Assembly: GCF_013116745.1 (NCBI RefSeq)
Contig: NZ_JABFOE010000002.1
Coordinates: forward strand, 310,001-374,000
Source: Arthrobacter sp. 260
GTDB taxonomy: Bacteria; Actinomycetota; Actinomycetes; Actinomycetales; Micrococcaceae
Reading direction: 5' to 3'
Length of the DNA: 64,000 nt
Shown here: positions 44,538-52,755 of the stretch, one piece after another
Layout: every line of letters starts with the position of its first letter
Numbering within the stretch: the stretch's first letter is position 1
The notes under the pieces: model-generated
What the model was told of the DNA's origin: nothing
Seen by the model: only the letters and a program-made list of their open reading frames with translations
The model's database searches: none
Made by a program: the position numbers and the translations under genes

Positions 44538-45422
44538 TCAGGAAATTTTCGCCACCAGTTCCGACAGCTCCGCTGTGAGGTCGCCGGGAGTGGGAAGCTG
44601 CTGTCCGTCGAGCGAATTGACCGGGGCAAGGAGCCGGATGCTGGAGATCAGCCAGACGCCGTCGGCGTCGTACAGATCGGCGGGGACCAGTGGTCCGTAG
44701 CCGAGTTCCCACCCGGCAGCCTTCGCCACCACGAAGAGAGCGCTCTGCGACGTCCCGGGGAGGATCCCGCTCTCCAGCTGGGGGGTGAGCAGGGTCTTGA
44801 CGCCGTCCCGGACCCGGGCCAGCAGCACAGTCGAGGTGGGACCTTCCAGCACCTTGCCGTCGGAGGAGGTGAAGATGACGTCATCGGCGTCATGGGCGTG
44901 CGCGTACCGGACCGCGGCCATGTTGACCGCATAGGAAAGGGTCTTCGCGCCCATGAGCAGCCACGGTGCCCGTTGCGCCACGGTGCTGTCATACCCCCGG
45001 TCCAGGAGGAGCACTGCCAGCCCGTCCCTGCGCTGCCGCCGGGTCTTCTCGGGGACCGGCGATACCTGTACCCAGGCGGTGGGCGTGGTGGCTCCCTCGA
45101 CCCCGCGGGTCACCACCAGCTTCACTGCCAACTCGGTCTCGGGTAGGACGTCGGCGCCTGCCGTGTACTCGTCGAGAGCTGTGGCAATCGCCCGACGCCA
45201 TGCCTCCTGTGGGGGCAGTTCGAGGTCCAGTGACCGCGCCGACGACGCGAGACGGTCGAGATGGGCCTGCACCTTTCTGGCCTCACCGTTGAGGGCGAGG
45301 AGCGACTCGAAAATACCGTCCCCGCGCGTGGCGCCCAAGTCGGTGGCCATAATCTGCGGCACTGATGCGTCGGCCACGCGGCCGTCGTTGTAGGCGGGAT
45401 CCAGGAATACGAGAACAGTCAT
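44538..45422 (-). CDS. pabC: 4-amino-4-deoxychorismate lyase (class IV aminotransferase fold)
   Basis: A 294-residue PLP enzyme that releases pyruvate from aminodeoxychorismate to give p-aminobenzoate for folate. The PLP lysine is K160 in GAKTLSYAVN, and E193 in LEGPTS is the matching class IV glutamate; GDGIFESLLAL near 34-44 is also typical. A branched-chain or D-amino acid aminotransferase cannot be fully excluded, but the PabB-like gene 3 kb downstream on the same strand favours PabC. Confidence 0.85.
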   Translation of the reverse strand: MTVLVFLDPAYNDGRVADASVPQIMATDLGATRGDGIFESLLALNGEARKVQAHLDRLASSARSLDLELPPQEAWRRAIATALDEYTAGADVLPETELAVKLVVTRGVEGATTPTAWVQVSPVPEKTRRQRRDGLAVLLLDRGYDSTVAQRAPWLLMGAKTLSYAVNMAAVRYAHAHDADDVIFTSSDGKVLEGPTSTVLLARVRDGVKTLLTPQLESGILPGTSQSALFVVAKAAGWELGYGPLVPADLYDADGVWLISSIRLLAPVNSLDGQQLPTPGDLTAELSELVAKIS

Positions 45423-45536
45423 GGGATCAGCTTAGTTGCGTCCCTGCCGGCGGCGACGGCGGCGCACTGGCCGGTTTCACCGGGCAGTCTGCTCCCGATA
45501 GAATTTCATCAGTAGTGTTACCAAATGACACCTGAT

Positions 45537-45550
45537 CCCGTCGTCACGGG
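45537..45550. promoter_or_regulatory. Small hairpins upstream of the GlsB-like gene
   Basis: The gap between the divergent pabC and GlsB-like genes contains CCCGT/ACGGG (45537-45550) and an interrupted dyad ATCAG...CTGAT (45508-45536). Either could be an operator or leader structure; there is no stronger sign of function. Confidence 0.3.
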
Positions 45551-45577
45551 AGAAACCCCACAGAACGGATTGTTATC

Positions 45578-45838
45578 GTGATCGGATTTATCGTCGCTGG
45601 ACTCATCATCGGCGCGCTGGCACGGCTCATCAAGCCAGGCAAGCAGAACCTTGGCCTGCTCGCGACCCTGTTGCTGGGCCTCGCCGGTTCGGTGATCGGC
45701 GGAGTGATCGCCAGCCTCGTAGGCACCGGGCAGATCTTTGAGCTGAATGTGTTTGGCTTCGTCGTTGCGGTCATCGCCTCGGTGCTGCTGATCGGTGTGG
45801 CCGAGGGCATGAGTGGACGCCGGAAGGTCCGCCGCTAG
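45578..45838 (+). CDS. GlsB/YeaQ/YmgE family stress-response membrane protein
   Basis: An 86-residue protein with three helices and the family pattern GLIIGALARLIKPGKQNLGLLATLLLGLAGSVIGG, ending with a basic GRRKVRR. Members of this transglycosylase-associated protein family are induced by stress, with unclear function. The start is GTG; a clear GGAGG is absent. Confidence 0.88.
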   Translation: MIGFIVAGLIIGALARLIKPGKQNLGLLATLLLGLAGSVIGGVIASLVGTGQIFELNVFGFVVAVIASVLLIGVAEGMSGRRKVRR

Positions 45839-45893
45839 CCTGCACAGAAATAGTTTGGCTGTACGAAGAAGTTAGCTTGATTGCACGAAGACC

Positions 45894-45971
45894 AGGAAGA
45901 ACCCAGCACCGAACACCAGCCACGAGCGAATTAGCCCGGGGAAAAGAACGGTTTTGTGCTGGGTTCTTCCT
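45894..45971. repeat. Sixteen-base inverted repeat in a low-GC gap
   Basis: AGGAAGAACCCAGCAC (45894-45909) and its exact reverse complement (45956-45971) are separated by 46 bases. It lies in a 260-base gene-free gap (45839-46098) that is visibly poorer in GC than its surroundings. It may be a terminator with a long loop or a remnant of a mobile element. Nothing else was recognised in this gap. Confidence 0.5.
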
Positions 45972-46098
45972 ATGTCTTTATTGGAAACGTTGAGATAAAA
46001 GCACACTGGAACAGAAACAATGCCGACCAGTGCGGGCAGTAATACTCCGAGCGGGCTTTTCGGTATTAGCTGCCGCCACCCGCCAGGTTGTTTATGCC

Positions 46099-46860
46099 CT
46101 ATTCGGCCGCAGCAAGAGCATCATTGACCAGCTGCTCCAGTTCCGCCTGCGCTTCAGGCAGGATCTCCTTGCCCATCTTGACAGCGGTAACTGCGAGATT
46201 CCCCTGCACAGCCGACACCGTCATGGACGACTGCGTCTCCCCTGAGCTGACGGTTTGGACAGCGAGAGCGCCCATGGAGGTTTCCGCGTCGGTGGCTACC
46301 TCAAGGGGCTGCAGCTCGGACGTGATGACCTCGCCCTCAAACTCCACTTCGAAGCTGGTGCACTGGTCGATCGAATCCTGGGATTGCGTGATCTGCTCCG
46401 CCATGACCGCAGGGTCCTCGACCGCGATAACCGTGACGGTGGTCTGGGTCATTTCTTCTGCTGCCTGGCTCAAGCCCGCTGCATAGGTACTACCTTCGGG
46501 GGCTTGCAGGTTCTCCGATGCAAACACGTTGCATTCCTCAGGACTGATCGTTGCTCGCTCGAAGATGGTGCGCGCCAGAATGATGCCCTGGTCGAGTTGT
46601 TCAGCCGGCAGTACGGTGAGGGGTTGTCCTTTTGCATCGGTCAGCGAGGACACGAGGGCCGTCAGATCCTCGTTCGTGTACTCGGGACCGGCCGTTGCGG
46701 ATTCTGTCGGGGACGGCTCTTCGGTCGGTTCTACCGAGGGTGCAGCCGAGGTAGCCTCAGCCGACGGCGTGGCGTCAGATGTGCCACCCGATTCAGCGCC
46801 GCAACCAGCAAGCGCGAGTGCGGCTACGCACAGCAGGGCAAAGTGTGTGGATTTCTTCAT
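46099..46860 (-). CDS. Uncharacterised lipoprotein
   Basis: No family is recognised. Started at ATG 46860 it has 253 residues: a signal peptide MKKSTHFALLCVAALALAGC with the lipobox ALAGC, a Ser/Thr/Pro/Glu-rich linker of about 45 residues (PTEEPSPTES), then a soluble domain of about 190 residues. Two cysteines in the domain (about 109 and 167) may pair, reminiscent of PknH-sensor-like or DUF5642-like lipoproteins of actinobacteria. The start at 46887 is possible but puts nine residues before a standard signal peptide. GC is lower than neighbours. Confidence 0.75.
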   Translation of the reverse strand: MKKSTHFALLCVAALALAGCGAESGGTSDATPSAEATSAAPSVEPTEEPSPTESATAGPEYTNEDLTALVSSLTDAKGQPLTVLPAEQLDQGIILARTIFERATISPEECNVFASENLQAPEGSTYAAGLSQAAEEMTQTTVTVIAVEDPAVMAEQITQSQDSIDQCTSFEVEFEGEVITSELQPLEVATDAETSMGALAVQTVSSGETQSSMTVSAVQGNLAVTAVKMGKEILPEAQAELEQLVNDALAAAE

Positions 46861-46994
46861 GCCATTTCTCCCATTTTTAGTGGCCACCGTCCCCCAACGG
46901 AAGAATGGCAGTATGTGATTGTGGAATGAATATAGCAGACCTTTCGTGAGTCTTCGTCGGTCAGCTAAGGCGCTTTCTACGGTTAGATAGCCTG

Positions 46995-47561
46995 ATGACT
47001 AAAGTCTTCAGCAGGGTTGCGAAATATGGCACCGTCATCGGGTTTATGGCTGCCGCTTTGATGCTGATCTTTGGCGTGCGGTATTTCTTCGAACGGGATC
47101 TCTCGGCGGCTCTTGGCGGTGCAGCTGGAGCAGCTATCGGGCTGGCAGTGGGGCTGCCACTGGCTAGTCATCTGCTTCGAAGGAAAGAGCGGCGCCAGTC
47201 CGCTGCCGGAAGGATCGAAGTATCAATGCGCGCGCTCTCCGGTGACGACGGGATAACCACTCGCTGGAGAACCGGCGAGGTCCTCATCGGCCCCGGCACG
47301 TTGGCGTTTCACCGCCATTGGCGGACCTTCGCCATTCGCCCGTCAAAAGAACCTGTCTCCATCCAGATCGTGGGTGAGGTCGGCGGCCCATTGAGGAAAC
47401 CAGGCAAATGGGAAGCTTTCAACCGTCTGAATGGCAAGGAGGAGGTCCTTGCTCTGGGCACCCCATCGGGTCGGATCGAGGTGGCAGCAACACCGGCCCG
47501 GCTCAGGATGATTCAACAGCGGCTTGCGCCGCCTCCTGGTGGTCCTTCAGTACCTCGCTGA
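46995..47561 (+). CDS. Uncharacterised membrane protein, DUF2550-like layout
   Basis: A 188-residue protein with two hydrophobic segments (about 12-30 and 38-60) followed by a basic region and a small soluble beta-rich domain (TTRWRTGEVLIGPGTLAFHRHW). The layout resembles DUF2550 proteins but the match is not strong enough to name it. Its 3' end overlaps the convergent phosphotransferase gene by about 59 bases, and its GC is lower than that gene, so the two have different histories. Confidence 0.6.
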   Translation: MTKVFSRVAKYGTVIGFMAAALMLIFGVRYFFERDLSAALGGAAGAAIGLAVGLPLASHLLRRKERRQSAAGRIEVSMRALSGDDGITTRWRTGEVLIGPGTLAFHRHWRTFAIRPSKEPVSIQIVGEVGGPLRKPGKWEAFNRLNGKEEVLALGTPSGRIEVAATPARLRMIQQRLAPPPGGPSVPR

Positions 47562-48423
47562 TCACCCGGTGGGTGGCCGACTCCTCGTCGGAGCCCGTGC
47601 CGATGCACTCAACCAGGGTGATGAGTGCCTTCCACAGCGCCCATCCCCGGGCACGCGTCCAGGTCCCGTCGTCGAGGCCCACCCGGTCGCGGAACATGCC
47701 TCGGCCGGACTGATCCAGGAGGGTCCAGGCGACCGTCAGGTCACAGGCCGGATCACCGACGGCGCAGCAGCCAAAGTCGATGACCGCGGCCAACCGGCCG
47801 TCCCCGTCCACCAGGAGATTTCCTGCCGCCACATCACCGTGCACCCAGACGGGGTGCCCGGTCCACGGCGCACCGAGGGCGGCTTCCCAGACCCCGACTG
47901 CGGCATCCCCGGGCAGCACCTGCCCCAGTTCAGCGATCGCTGCCCGGGTCTCCGCGTCGTAGGTGGCCAACGGTCCGCCGCGGTGAAAGTTGTGTTCGCC
48001 CGGCGGGGGAGCACCGCCCGTTTCGATCCGGTGCAACGCCCGGAGGAAGTCCCCCAGCGAGGCGGCGCAGTCGGCCAGATCCACTTTGCCGGTGTCGCTC
48101 GCTGCGGTACCGTCGAGCCACCGGTAGACCGACCAGGGCCACGGGTAGTGATCGTCGGCGGCACCCTGCGCCACGGGTTGGGGGATTGGCAACGGAAGCT
48201 CGGCGGCCAGTACCGGGAGCCAGCGGTGTTCCTTCATCACCTGGGGGGCGTAACTCGCTGCGCTTGGCAGCCGGACCAGAAACTCCTCGCCGAGCCTGAA
48301 CGTCCGGTTGTCGTTCCCGCCCGGCAGCACCTCGGTCACGGTGAGCCCGGCCCAGCGGGGAAACTGGCTGGCGATCAACCGGGTGACCAGCTCCACCGAC
48401 AGCTCGGGCGCGTGATGTGTCAT
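47503..48423 (-). CDS. Aminoglycoside phosphotransferase (APH) family kinase
   Basis: A 306-residue kinase-fold enzyme. The catalytic loop HGDVAAGN is at 195-202 and the metal-binding DFGCCAVGDPACD at 216-228; the ATP lobe includes LPGGNDNRTFRLGEEFLVRLPS. Such proteins phosphorylate aminoglycosides, macrolides, choline or other small molecules; no resistance phenotype can be claimed from sequence. It begins 6 bases after the pabB-fusion gene and is likely cotranscribed with it. Confidence 0.85.
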   Translation of the reverse strand: MTHHAPELSVELVTRLIASQFPRWAGLTVTEVLPGGNDNRTFRLGEEFLVRLPSAASYAPQVMKEHRWLPVLAAELPLPIPQPVAQGAADDHYPWPWSVYRWLDGTAASDTGKVDLADCAASLGDFLRALHRIETGGAPPPGEHNFHRGGPLATYDAETRAAIAELGQVLPGDAAVGVWEAALGAPWTGHPVWVHGDVAAGNLLVDGDGRLAAVIDFGCCAVGDPACDLTVAWTLLDQSGRGMFRDRVGLDDGTWTRARGWALWKALITLVECIGTGSDEESATHRVISEVLKDHQEAAQAAVESS

Positions 48424-48429
48424 GATTCG

Positions 48430-50493
48430 TCAGCTGTCCGGGAAGTCGGAGCCGAGACCTGACAACACCCCGAAGGCCTTCGTGCGGACTTCCTCCCACT
48501 CATCGGCGGGATCAGAATCAGCGGTAATCGCCCCGCCGACGCCCAGACTCAGCCGGGTACCGCCGTCGTCGTCCTCCAGCACCAGGGTGCGGATGACGAC
48601 GGCGAGGTCCGCCGCCCCGTTCAGCGAGAAGTACCCAACGGCGCCCGAATACACACCGCGCGGTGCATTCTCCAGCTGGTCGAGGATAGCCATGGTGCTG
48701 ATCTTAGGTGCTCCGGTCATCGATCCGGCAGGGAACGCCACCGCGACGGCCTCAGCGCGTGACACCCCGGGACGCAATTGGGCGTCAATGGTGCTCACCA
48801 TCTGATGGACGGTGGCGTAGGTTTCGATCTCGCACAGCCGGCTCACGCTCACACTGCCGGGCACCGCCGCATGGGATAGGTCGTTACGCAGCAGATCAAC
48901 GATCATGACGTTCTCGGCACGGTCCTTCAGGGACGTCCGGAGGTCCTCGCGGAGCAGGTGGTCGGTCGAGGGGTCAGGGGAACGACGGCGGGTGCCCTTG
49001 ATCGGTTCGGCACGCAGGGCGCCGGTGGCGCTCAGGCGGAGGAACCGTTCCGGCGAGGTGCTGGCCACAGCGAAACCCGGAAACTGCAGGTAGTGGGCAA
49101 AGGGAGCCGGGCTGGATGTCCGCAGGGACAGGTAGATGGCCAACGGGTCCACCGGTGCCGCGGTGTGGGCGTGCAACGCGGTGGTCAGGCACACCTCGTA
49201 GGTGTTGCCGTCCCGGATCTCCTCCTGCGCGCGCCGCACCTTGTCCAGGTAGCTATCCCGGGTGTCCCGGGCACTGAACACGGGGGAGAGCTGACCAGGC
49301 TCCACTCCGCTGGAGATCGGGGCCGCCACCGGCCTGGAGGCTTGCACGACTGCCCGGCGCGCTGTACTGGCCCAGCCCCTGGCTTCCTCATCGCTGCCGG
49401 GGCCAGCCAGGGTGAGCAGGTAGGTGGCCTCCTGCTCATGGTCGATGACGACGGCCCGCCCGGCGAACAGGAGCGCCGCATCCGGAAGGGAACCGGCGGG
49501 GGCCGAGCTGCCGCCGGTCTCGCGTTTGAGCTCGTAGCCGAGGTAGCCGAGCCAGCCGAGGGTGAAGCCACACTGGTAGTCGGCGGGGGTGGGCACTGAG
49601 CGTCGGCCCCAGGTCCCGTCCAGCCAGCGGAAGAACGGGCCGGGAATGCGGGCCGTCACCGGGCCGGAAACCACCTCGGTGGTGCCCGCGGTATGCCGGG
49701 CCAGCTGACCGAACTGCCCGCCGTCGTCGGCCAGGATACTGAACCGGCTCCGCCCGCCGCCGCCCGCCGTCGAGTCGGAACTGTCCAGCCAGACCGCGCA
49801 CGCTGAACCGCCGTAGAGCGCGGAGAAGAGGTCGCCACCATCGGGCCGGCCCGGCAGGCGCTCCACCTGTAGCGTCACCGCGCGACGCTGTGCCCGTTCG
49901 ACGGCGAGCAGCGACCCACACTGCGGCAACCCCGTGAGGGCGAGCCGGACCCGCTGCGGCGCAGCCGGATCCCGGTGGCCGTCCACCACCAGGTCGGCGG
50001 TCAGCTGCGGCTGGTCACGGTCAAGCCAGGCCTGCTCCTGCCGTGCCCAGCGCTCCCAGAACGGAGCGAACGTGTCACCGTCGCGGTTGAGCGCACTGGT
50101 GCGCCGAACCTCCGCTGGAGCCTCCACCCAAATGCTCACATCAAGGAATTCCAGCGCCGCCCGGCACGCCGCGCCCACCCCTTCAACGATGACGACGTCC
50201 GCCGGCTCGGTGCTGTGCTCCGGCCCGTCGTCGTCGGCGGTCCAGTCCCAGGCCCTCCACCGGGCGGTACGACCCGCCGTCAGCGGGGCAAGCACCCCCG
50301 CAACGTACCGGTCCATGCCGGCTTCCAAACCGTCCCAGCCCGGGTAGATATCCTCAAGATGGAACAGGCTCACGGTGTGGTGCTCGCGGAGCAGGGCGGC
50401 CAGCTCGACCGCAAGGGTGGTCTTGCCAGCCCCCGACCGACCATCGACGGCGATGATCAACGGTACGACGGCGGTCCCGGCTTTGGGTGCCAT
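48430..50493 (-). CDS. pabB: Fusion of a uridine-kinase-like P-loop domain with aminodeoxychorismate synthase component I
   Basis: A 687-residue protein with two parts. Residues about 1-185 are a P-loop kinase-like domain (VDGRSGAGKTTLAVELA, Walker A 18-25; DVVIVEGVGAA) resembling uridine kinase/AAA ATPases. Residues about 200-685 are a chorismate-binding enzyme of the PabB/TrpE family, with EPIKGTRRRSPDPSTD, RAENVMIVDLLRNDLS, FPAGSMTGAPK and YSGAVGYFSLNG. The PIKGT signature favours PabB over TrpE. A glutamine amidotransferase partner is not encoded nearby. Position in a run with LysE-type exporter and APH genes suggests an operon. Confidence 0.88.
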   Translation of the reverse strand: MAPKAGTAVVPLIIAVDGRSGAGKTTLAVELAALLREHHTVSLFHLEDIYPGWDGLEAGMDRYVAGVLAPLTAGRTARWRAWDWTADDDGPEHSTEPADVVIVEGVGAACRAALEFLDVSIWVEAPAEVRRTSALNRDGDTFAPFWERWARQEQAWLDRDQPQLTADLVVDGHRDPAAPQRVRLALTGLPQCGSLLAVERAQRRAVTLQVERLPGRPDGGDLFSALYGGSACAVWLDSSDSTAGGGGRSRFSILADDGGQFGQLARHTAGTTEVVSGPVTARIPGPFFRWLDGTWGRRSVPTPADYQCGFTLGWLGYLGYELKRETGGSSAPAGSLPDAALLFAGRAVVIDHEQEATYLLTLAGPGSDEEARGWASTARRAVVQASRPVAAPISSGVEPGQLSPVFSARDTRDSYLDKVRRAQEEIRDGNTYEVCLTTALHAHTAAPVDPLAIYLSLRTSSPAPFAHYLQFPGFAVASTSPERFLRLSATGALRAEPIKGTRRRSPDPSTDHLLREDLRTSLKDRAENVMIVDLLRNDLSHAAVPGSVSVSRLCEIETYATVHQMVSTIDAQLRPGVSRAEAVAVAFPAGSMTGAPKISTMAILDQLENAPRGVYSGAVGYFSLNGAADLAVVIRTLVLEDDDGGTRLSLGVGGAITADSDPADEWEEVRTKAFGVLSGLGSDFPDS

Positions 50494-50518
50494 GGGCGGC
50501 GGATCCTTCGAGGTGGCG

Positions 50519-51136
50519 TCAGGCGACGGCGAGCAGGATGCCCACGGCTACAAACAGTAGGCCAAAGACGCGGTTCAGAACTATCTGACCCCGCGGATTC
50601 TGGGTGAACCGCCTGAACGACTTCGCGGCAGCTGCATAGAAGAACCACATGACGAGCACATCGATGGCCACCACCGTTCCCGCGAGGACACCGTACTGGC
50701 CCAGCAGCGGTTCGCTGGGCTTGATGAACTGGGGGATGAACGCGAGGAAGAACACGATCGCCTTCGGGTTGAGCAGGTTCACCCACAGGCCGCGCCGGAA
50801 CAGGGAGAAGGCACCCTCGGCCTGGCGGACCGCCGCCTGTTCCTCAAGGTCGGGACGCTGGAGCAGTTTCCGTATCCCCAGGTAGACCAGGTAGGCGGCG
50901 CCACCGAACCGGATGACGTTGAAGGCGACCGGTGAACTCGCGACGAGCAGTCCCACGCCTGCGGCCACCACCGCGATGTGCACCAGGAGGGCAACCTGCT
51001 GGCCCAGAATTCCCCACATGGATCGGCGGAATCCCACCGTGAGCGAGTTGCTCATGGTGTTGACGGCTCCCGCACCGGGGCTGAAGCTGATGAGGGCCTG
51101 GGCTCCCAGCAGAGCCAGCCAGACGGAAAAAGTCAC
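50519..51136 (-). CDS. LysE/RhtB family amino-acid exporter
   Basis: A 205-residue membrane protein with six helices. The N-terminal block LLGAQALISFSPGAGAVNTMSNSLTVGFRRSMWGILGQQ holds the LysE/RhtB signature, and LGIRKLLQ and GLWVNLLNPKAIVFFLAFIPQFI complete it. It probably exports an amino acid or related metabolite. First gene of the minus-strand run leading into pabB and the APH-type kinase gene; divergent from the MurJ-like gene. Confidence 0.9.
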   Translation of the reverse strand: MTFSVWLALLGAQALISFSPGAGAVNTMSNSLTVGFRRSMWGILGQQVALLVHIAVVAAGVGLLVASSPVAFNVIRFGGAAYLVYLGIRKLLQRPDLEEQAAVRQAEGAFSLFRRGLWVNLLNPKAIVFFLAFIPQFIKPSEPLLGQYGVLAGTVVAIDVLVMWFFYAAAAKSFRRFTQNPRGQIVLNRVFGLLFVAVGILLAVA

Positions 51137-51191
51137 CAGACAATTCTACGGCGGTACGCTGCCGTCCGGTGCGGGCGATCCCGGTCACGAA

Positions 51192-52745
51192 ATGTATCGT
51201 CATAGGGTGACTAGGCCAGGTATTCGCAGGGCAGCCCTGCTGGTGACGGGTCTGACGGCTGTGTCCACCCTCTTCGGCTTCGTCCGCGACGTCGTTATCG
51301 CCGCCGTTTTCGGTGCTGGCGCCGCCCTTGACGCCTACCTGGTGGCGCAGGGGTTGATGAATATTGTCCTGGGCCTGATCGCCTACGCGATGGCCCGGGC
51401 CGCGATCCCCGTCACCTCCCGTGAGGCCGCCGAGGAGGTGGATGGCTGCCGGGGGCACCCGGGCTTCGACACCGCGATCACCGTCACCATGATCGTCCTC
51501 GGGGTGGGCGGCGTGGTGATGAGCATCTTCGCCGGACCGGTCACCGCGGTGATCGCCCCCGGGTTCGACGGCGCCCAGGCTGAGCTCGCCGAATCGCTCA
51601 CCCGGATCGTGCTGATCGCCACCGTGCTGATCGCCGGCACCGACCTGCTGGCCGCACTGTCGCAATCGCACGGACGGGTGGCCTGGTCCGCGCTGCAGGG
51701 CGTGCCGTTCAACATCATCATGATCGGTGCTGCAGGCCTGTTCGGTCCCACCTACGGGATCGCCGCGCTCGCCGTCGGATTTGTGGTCGGCTCGGGAGCA
51801 CGCCTGCTGCTGCAGTTGCCACCGCTGTTCTCGCTGGGCACCCGGGTGCGCCCGCGGCTGAAACTGCGCGACCCCGGGTTCCGCGAAATGGCACGTCTGA
51901 TGCCGCCCATGCTGGTGGGCAGTGCCATCGGCAACATCAACACGCTCGTGGACCGTGCCGTCGGATCTACCCTCGAGGAGGGTGCCATCACCGCCCTGTC
52001 CTACGGGTGGCGGCTGGTCAATCTCCCCGAAACCCTCATCATCGCTTCCCTGCTGGTCCCCCTCTACCCGGCGCTGAGCGCCTCCTCGAAGAACATTGTT
52101 GAGATACGTCGGCTGGTGGGCAGGGGGCTGGCGGTGGCGGTCAGCGTCCTGACACCTTTGTGCGTGGTGATGATCATCGCTGCCCAGCCACTCGCGGAGG
52201 TGGCCTTCGGCCGCGGCGCCTTTACCGGTGATGACATCACCGCGACGGCGACAGCCCTCGCCTGGTACGCGCCGGCGCTGCTGGCGCTGGGCTGCCGGCA
52301 GGTGGTGGTCAGCACCTCCTACGCGATTGGAGATGCGCGGGCCCCGGTGGTGGTGGCGGTGATTGCGATGGTCATCAACGTGGTCGGCGACATCCTGCTC
52401 GCCCCGCTGATGGGGATTGCGGGCATCGCACTGGCGACCACCGCGTCGCTGGTATTTGCTGCCCTCGCGAACAGCTGGCTTCTCCGACGCCGGCACCAGG
52501 GTCTCGACCTCCGGGCCGCGGTGGCCCTGTTGGCGCGGGCCCTGCTCCTCGCCGCCGTGGCGGGCGCGGCCGGGGTGGGAGCGCTGGCGCTGATTGAGGG
52601 CCAGCCCGCGATCATCACCGGCGGGGTGGCAGCATTGGTGGTGTGCGGTGTCTACCTGCTGGGTCTGATAGTGCTGCGTGCTCCGGAACGGCTTCTCGCC
52701 CTGGACATGGTCAAGTCAGTGGTGCGGAAGGGCCGGCGGGACTAG
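51192..52745 (+). CDS. MurJ/MviN-like lipid flippase
   Basis: A 517-residue protein of the MOP (MATE/MVF) flippase family with about fourteen helices. The N-terminal helix TAVSTLFGFVRDVVIAAVFGAGAALDAYLVAQGLMN and central NTLVDRAVGSTLEEGAITALSYGWRLVNLP are MurJ-like. ATG 51192 is used; a GTG at 51207 is an alternative. It is not near a division or wall cluster and may flip a polyprenol-linked precursor other than lipid II. Convergent with the ATP-grasp gene. Confidence 0.85.
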   Translation: MYRHRVTRPGIRRAALLVTGLTAVSTLFGFVRDVVIAAVFGAGAALDAYLVAQGLMNIVLGLIAYAMARAAIPVTSREAAEEVDGCRGHPGFDTAITVTMIVLGVGGVVMSIFAGPVTAVIAPGFDGAQAELAESLTRIVLIATVLIAGTDLLAALSQSHGRVAWSALQGVPFNIIMIGAAGLFGPTYGIAALAVGFVVGSGARLLLQLPPLFSLGTRVRPRLKLRDPGFREMARLMPPMLVGSAIGNINTLVDRAVGSTLEEGAITALSYGWRLVNLPETLIIASLLVPLYPALSASSKNIVEIRRLVGRGLAVAVSVLTPLCVVMIIAAQPLAEVAFGRGAFTGDDITATATALAWYAPALLALGCRQVVVSTSYAIGDARAPVVVAVIAMVINVVGDILLAPLMGIAGIALATTASLVFAALANSWLLRRRHQGLDLRAAVALLARALLLAAVAGAAGVGALALIEGQPAIITGGVAALVVCGVYLLGLIVLRAPERLLALDMVKSVVRKGRRD

Positions 52746-52755
52746 CGGCCACGGC

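Noticed and set aside
44449-44540. ECF42 target promoter before the DGPF genes
   Set aside because: Fragments such as GTCGA occur, but a properly spaced -35/-10 pair could not be chosen with confidence.
48430-50493. Frameshift or assembly join between a kinase gene and pabB
   Set aside because: The frame is continuous with even composition and without stop codons or an internal start with a good ribosome site at the domain border, so a true fusion is the simpler reading.
50844-52496. 550-codon minus-strand open frame opposite the MurJ-like gene
   Set aside because: Composition is His/Gly/Gln/Arg-rich without any recognised domain, and it mirrors the flippase gene; it is a GC-driven shadow.
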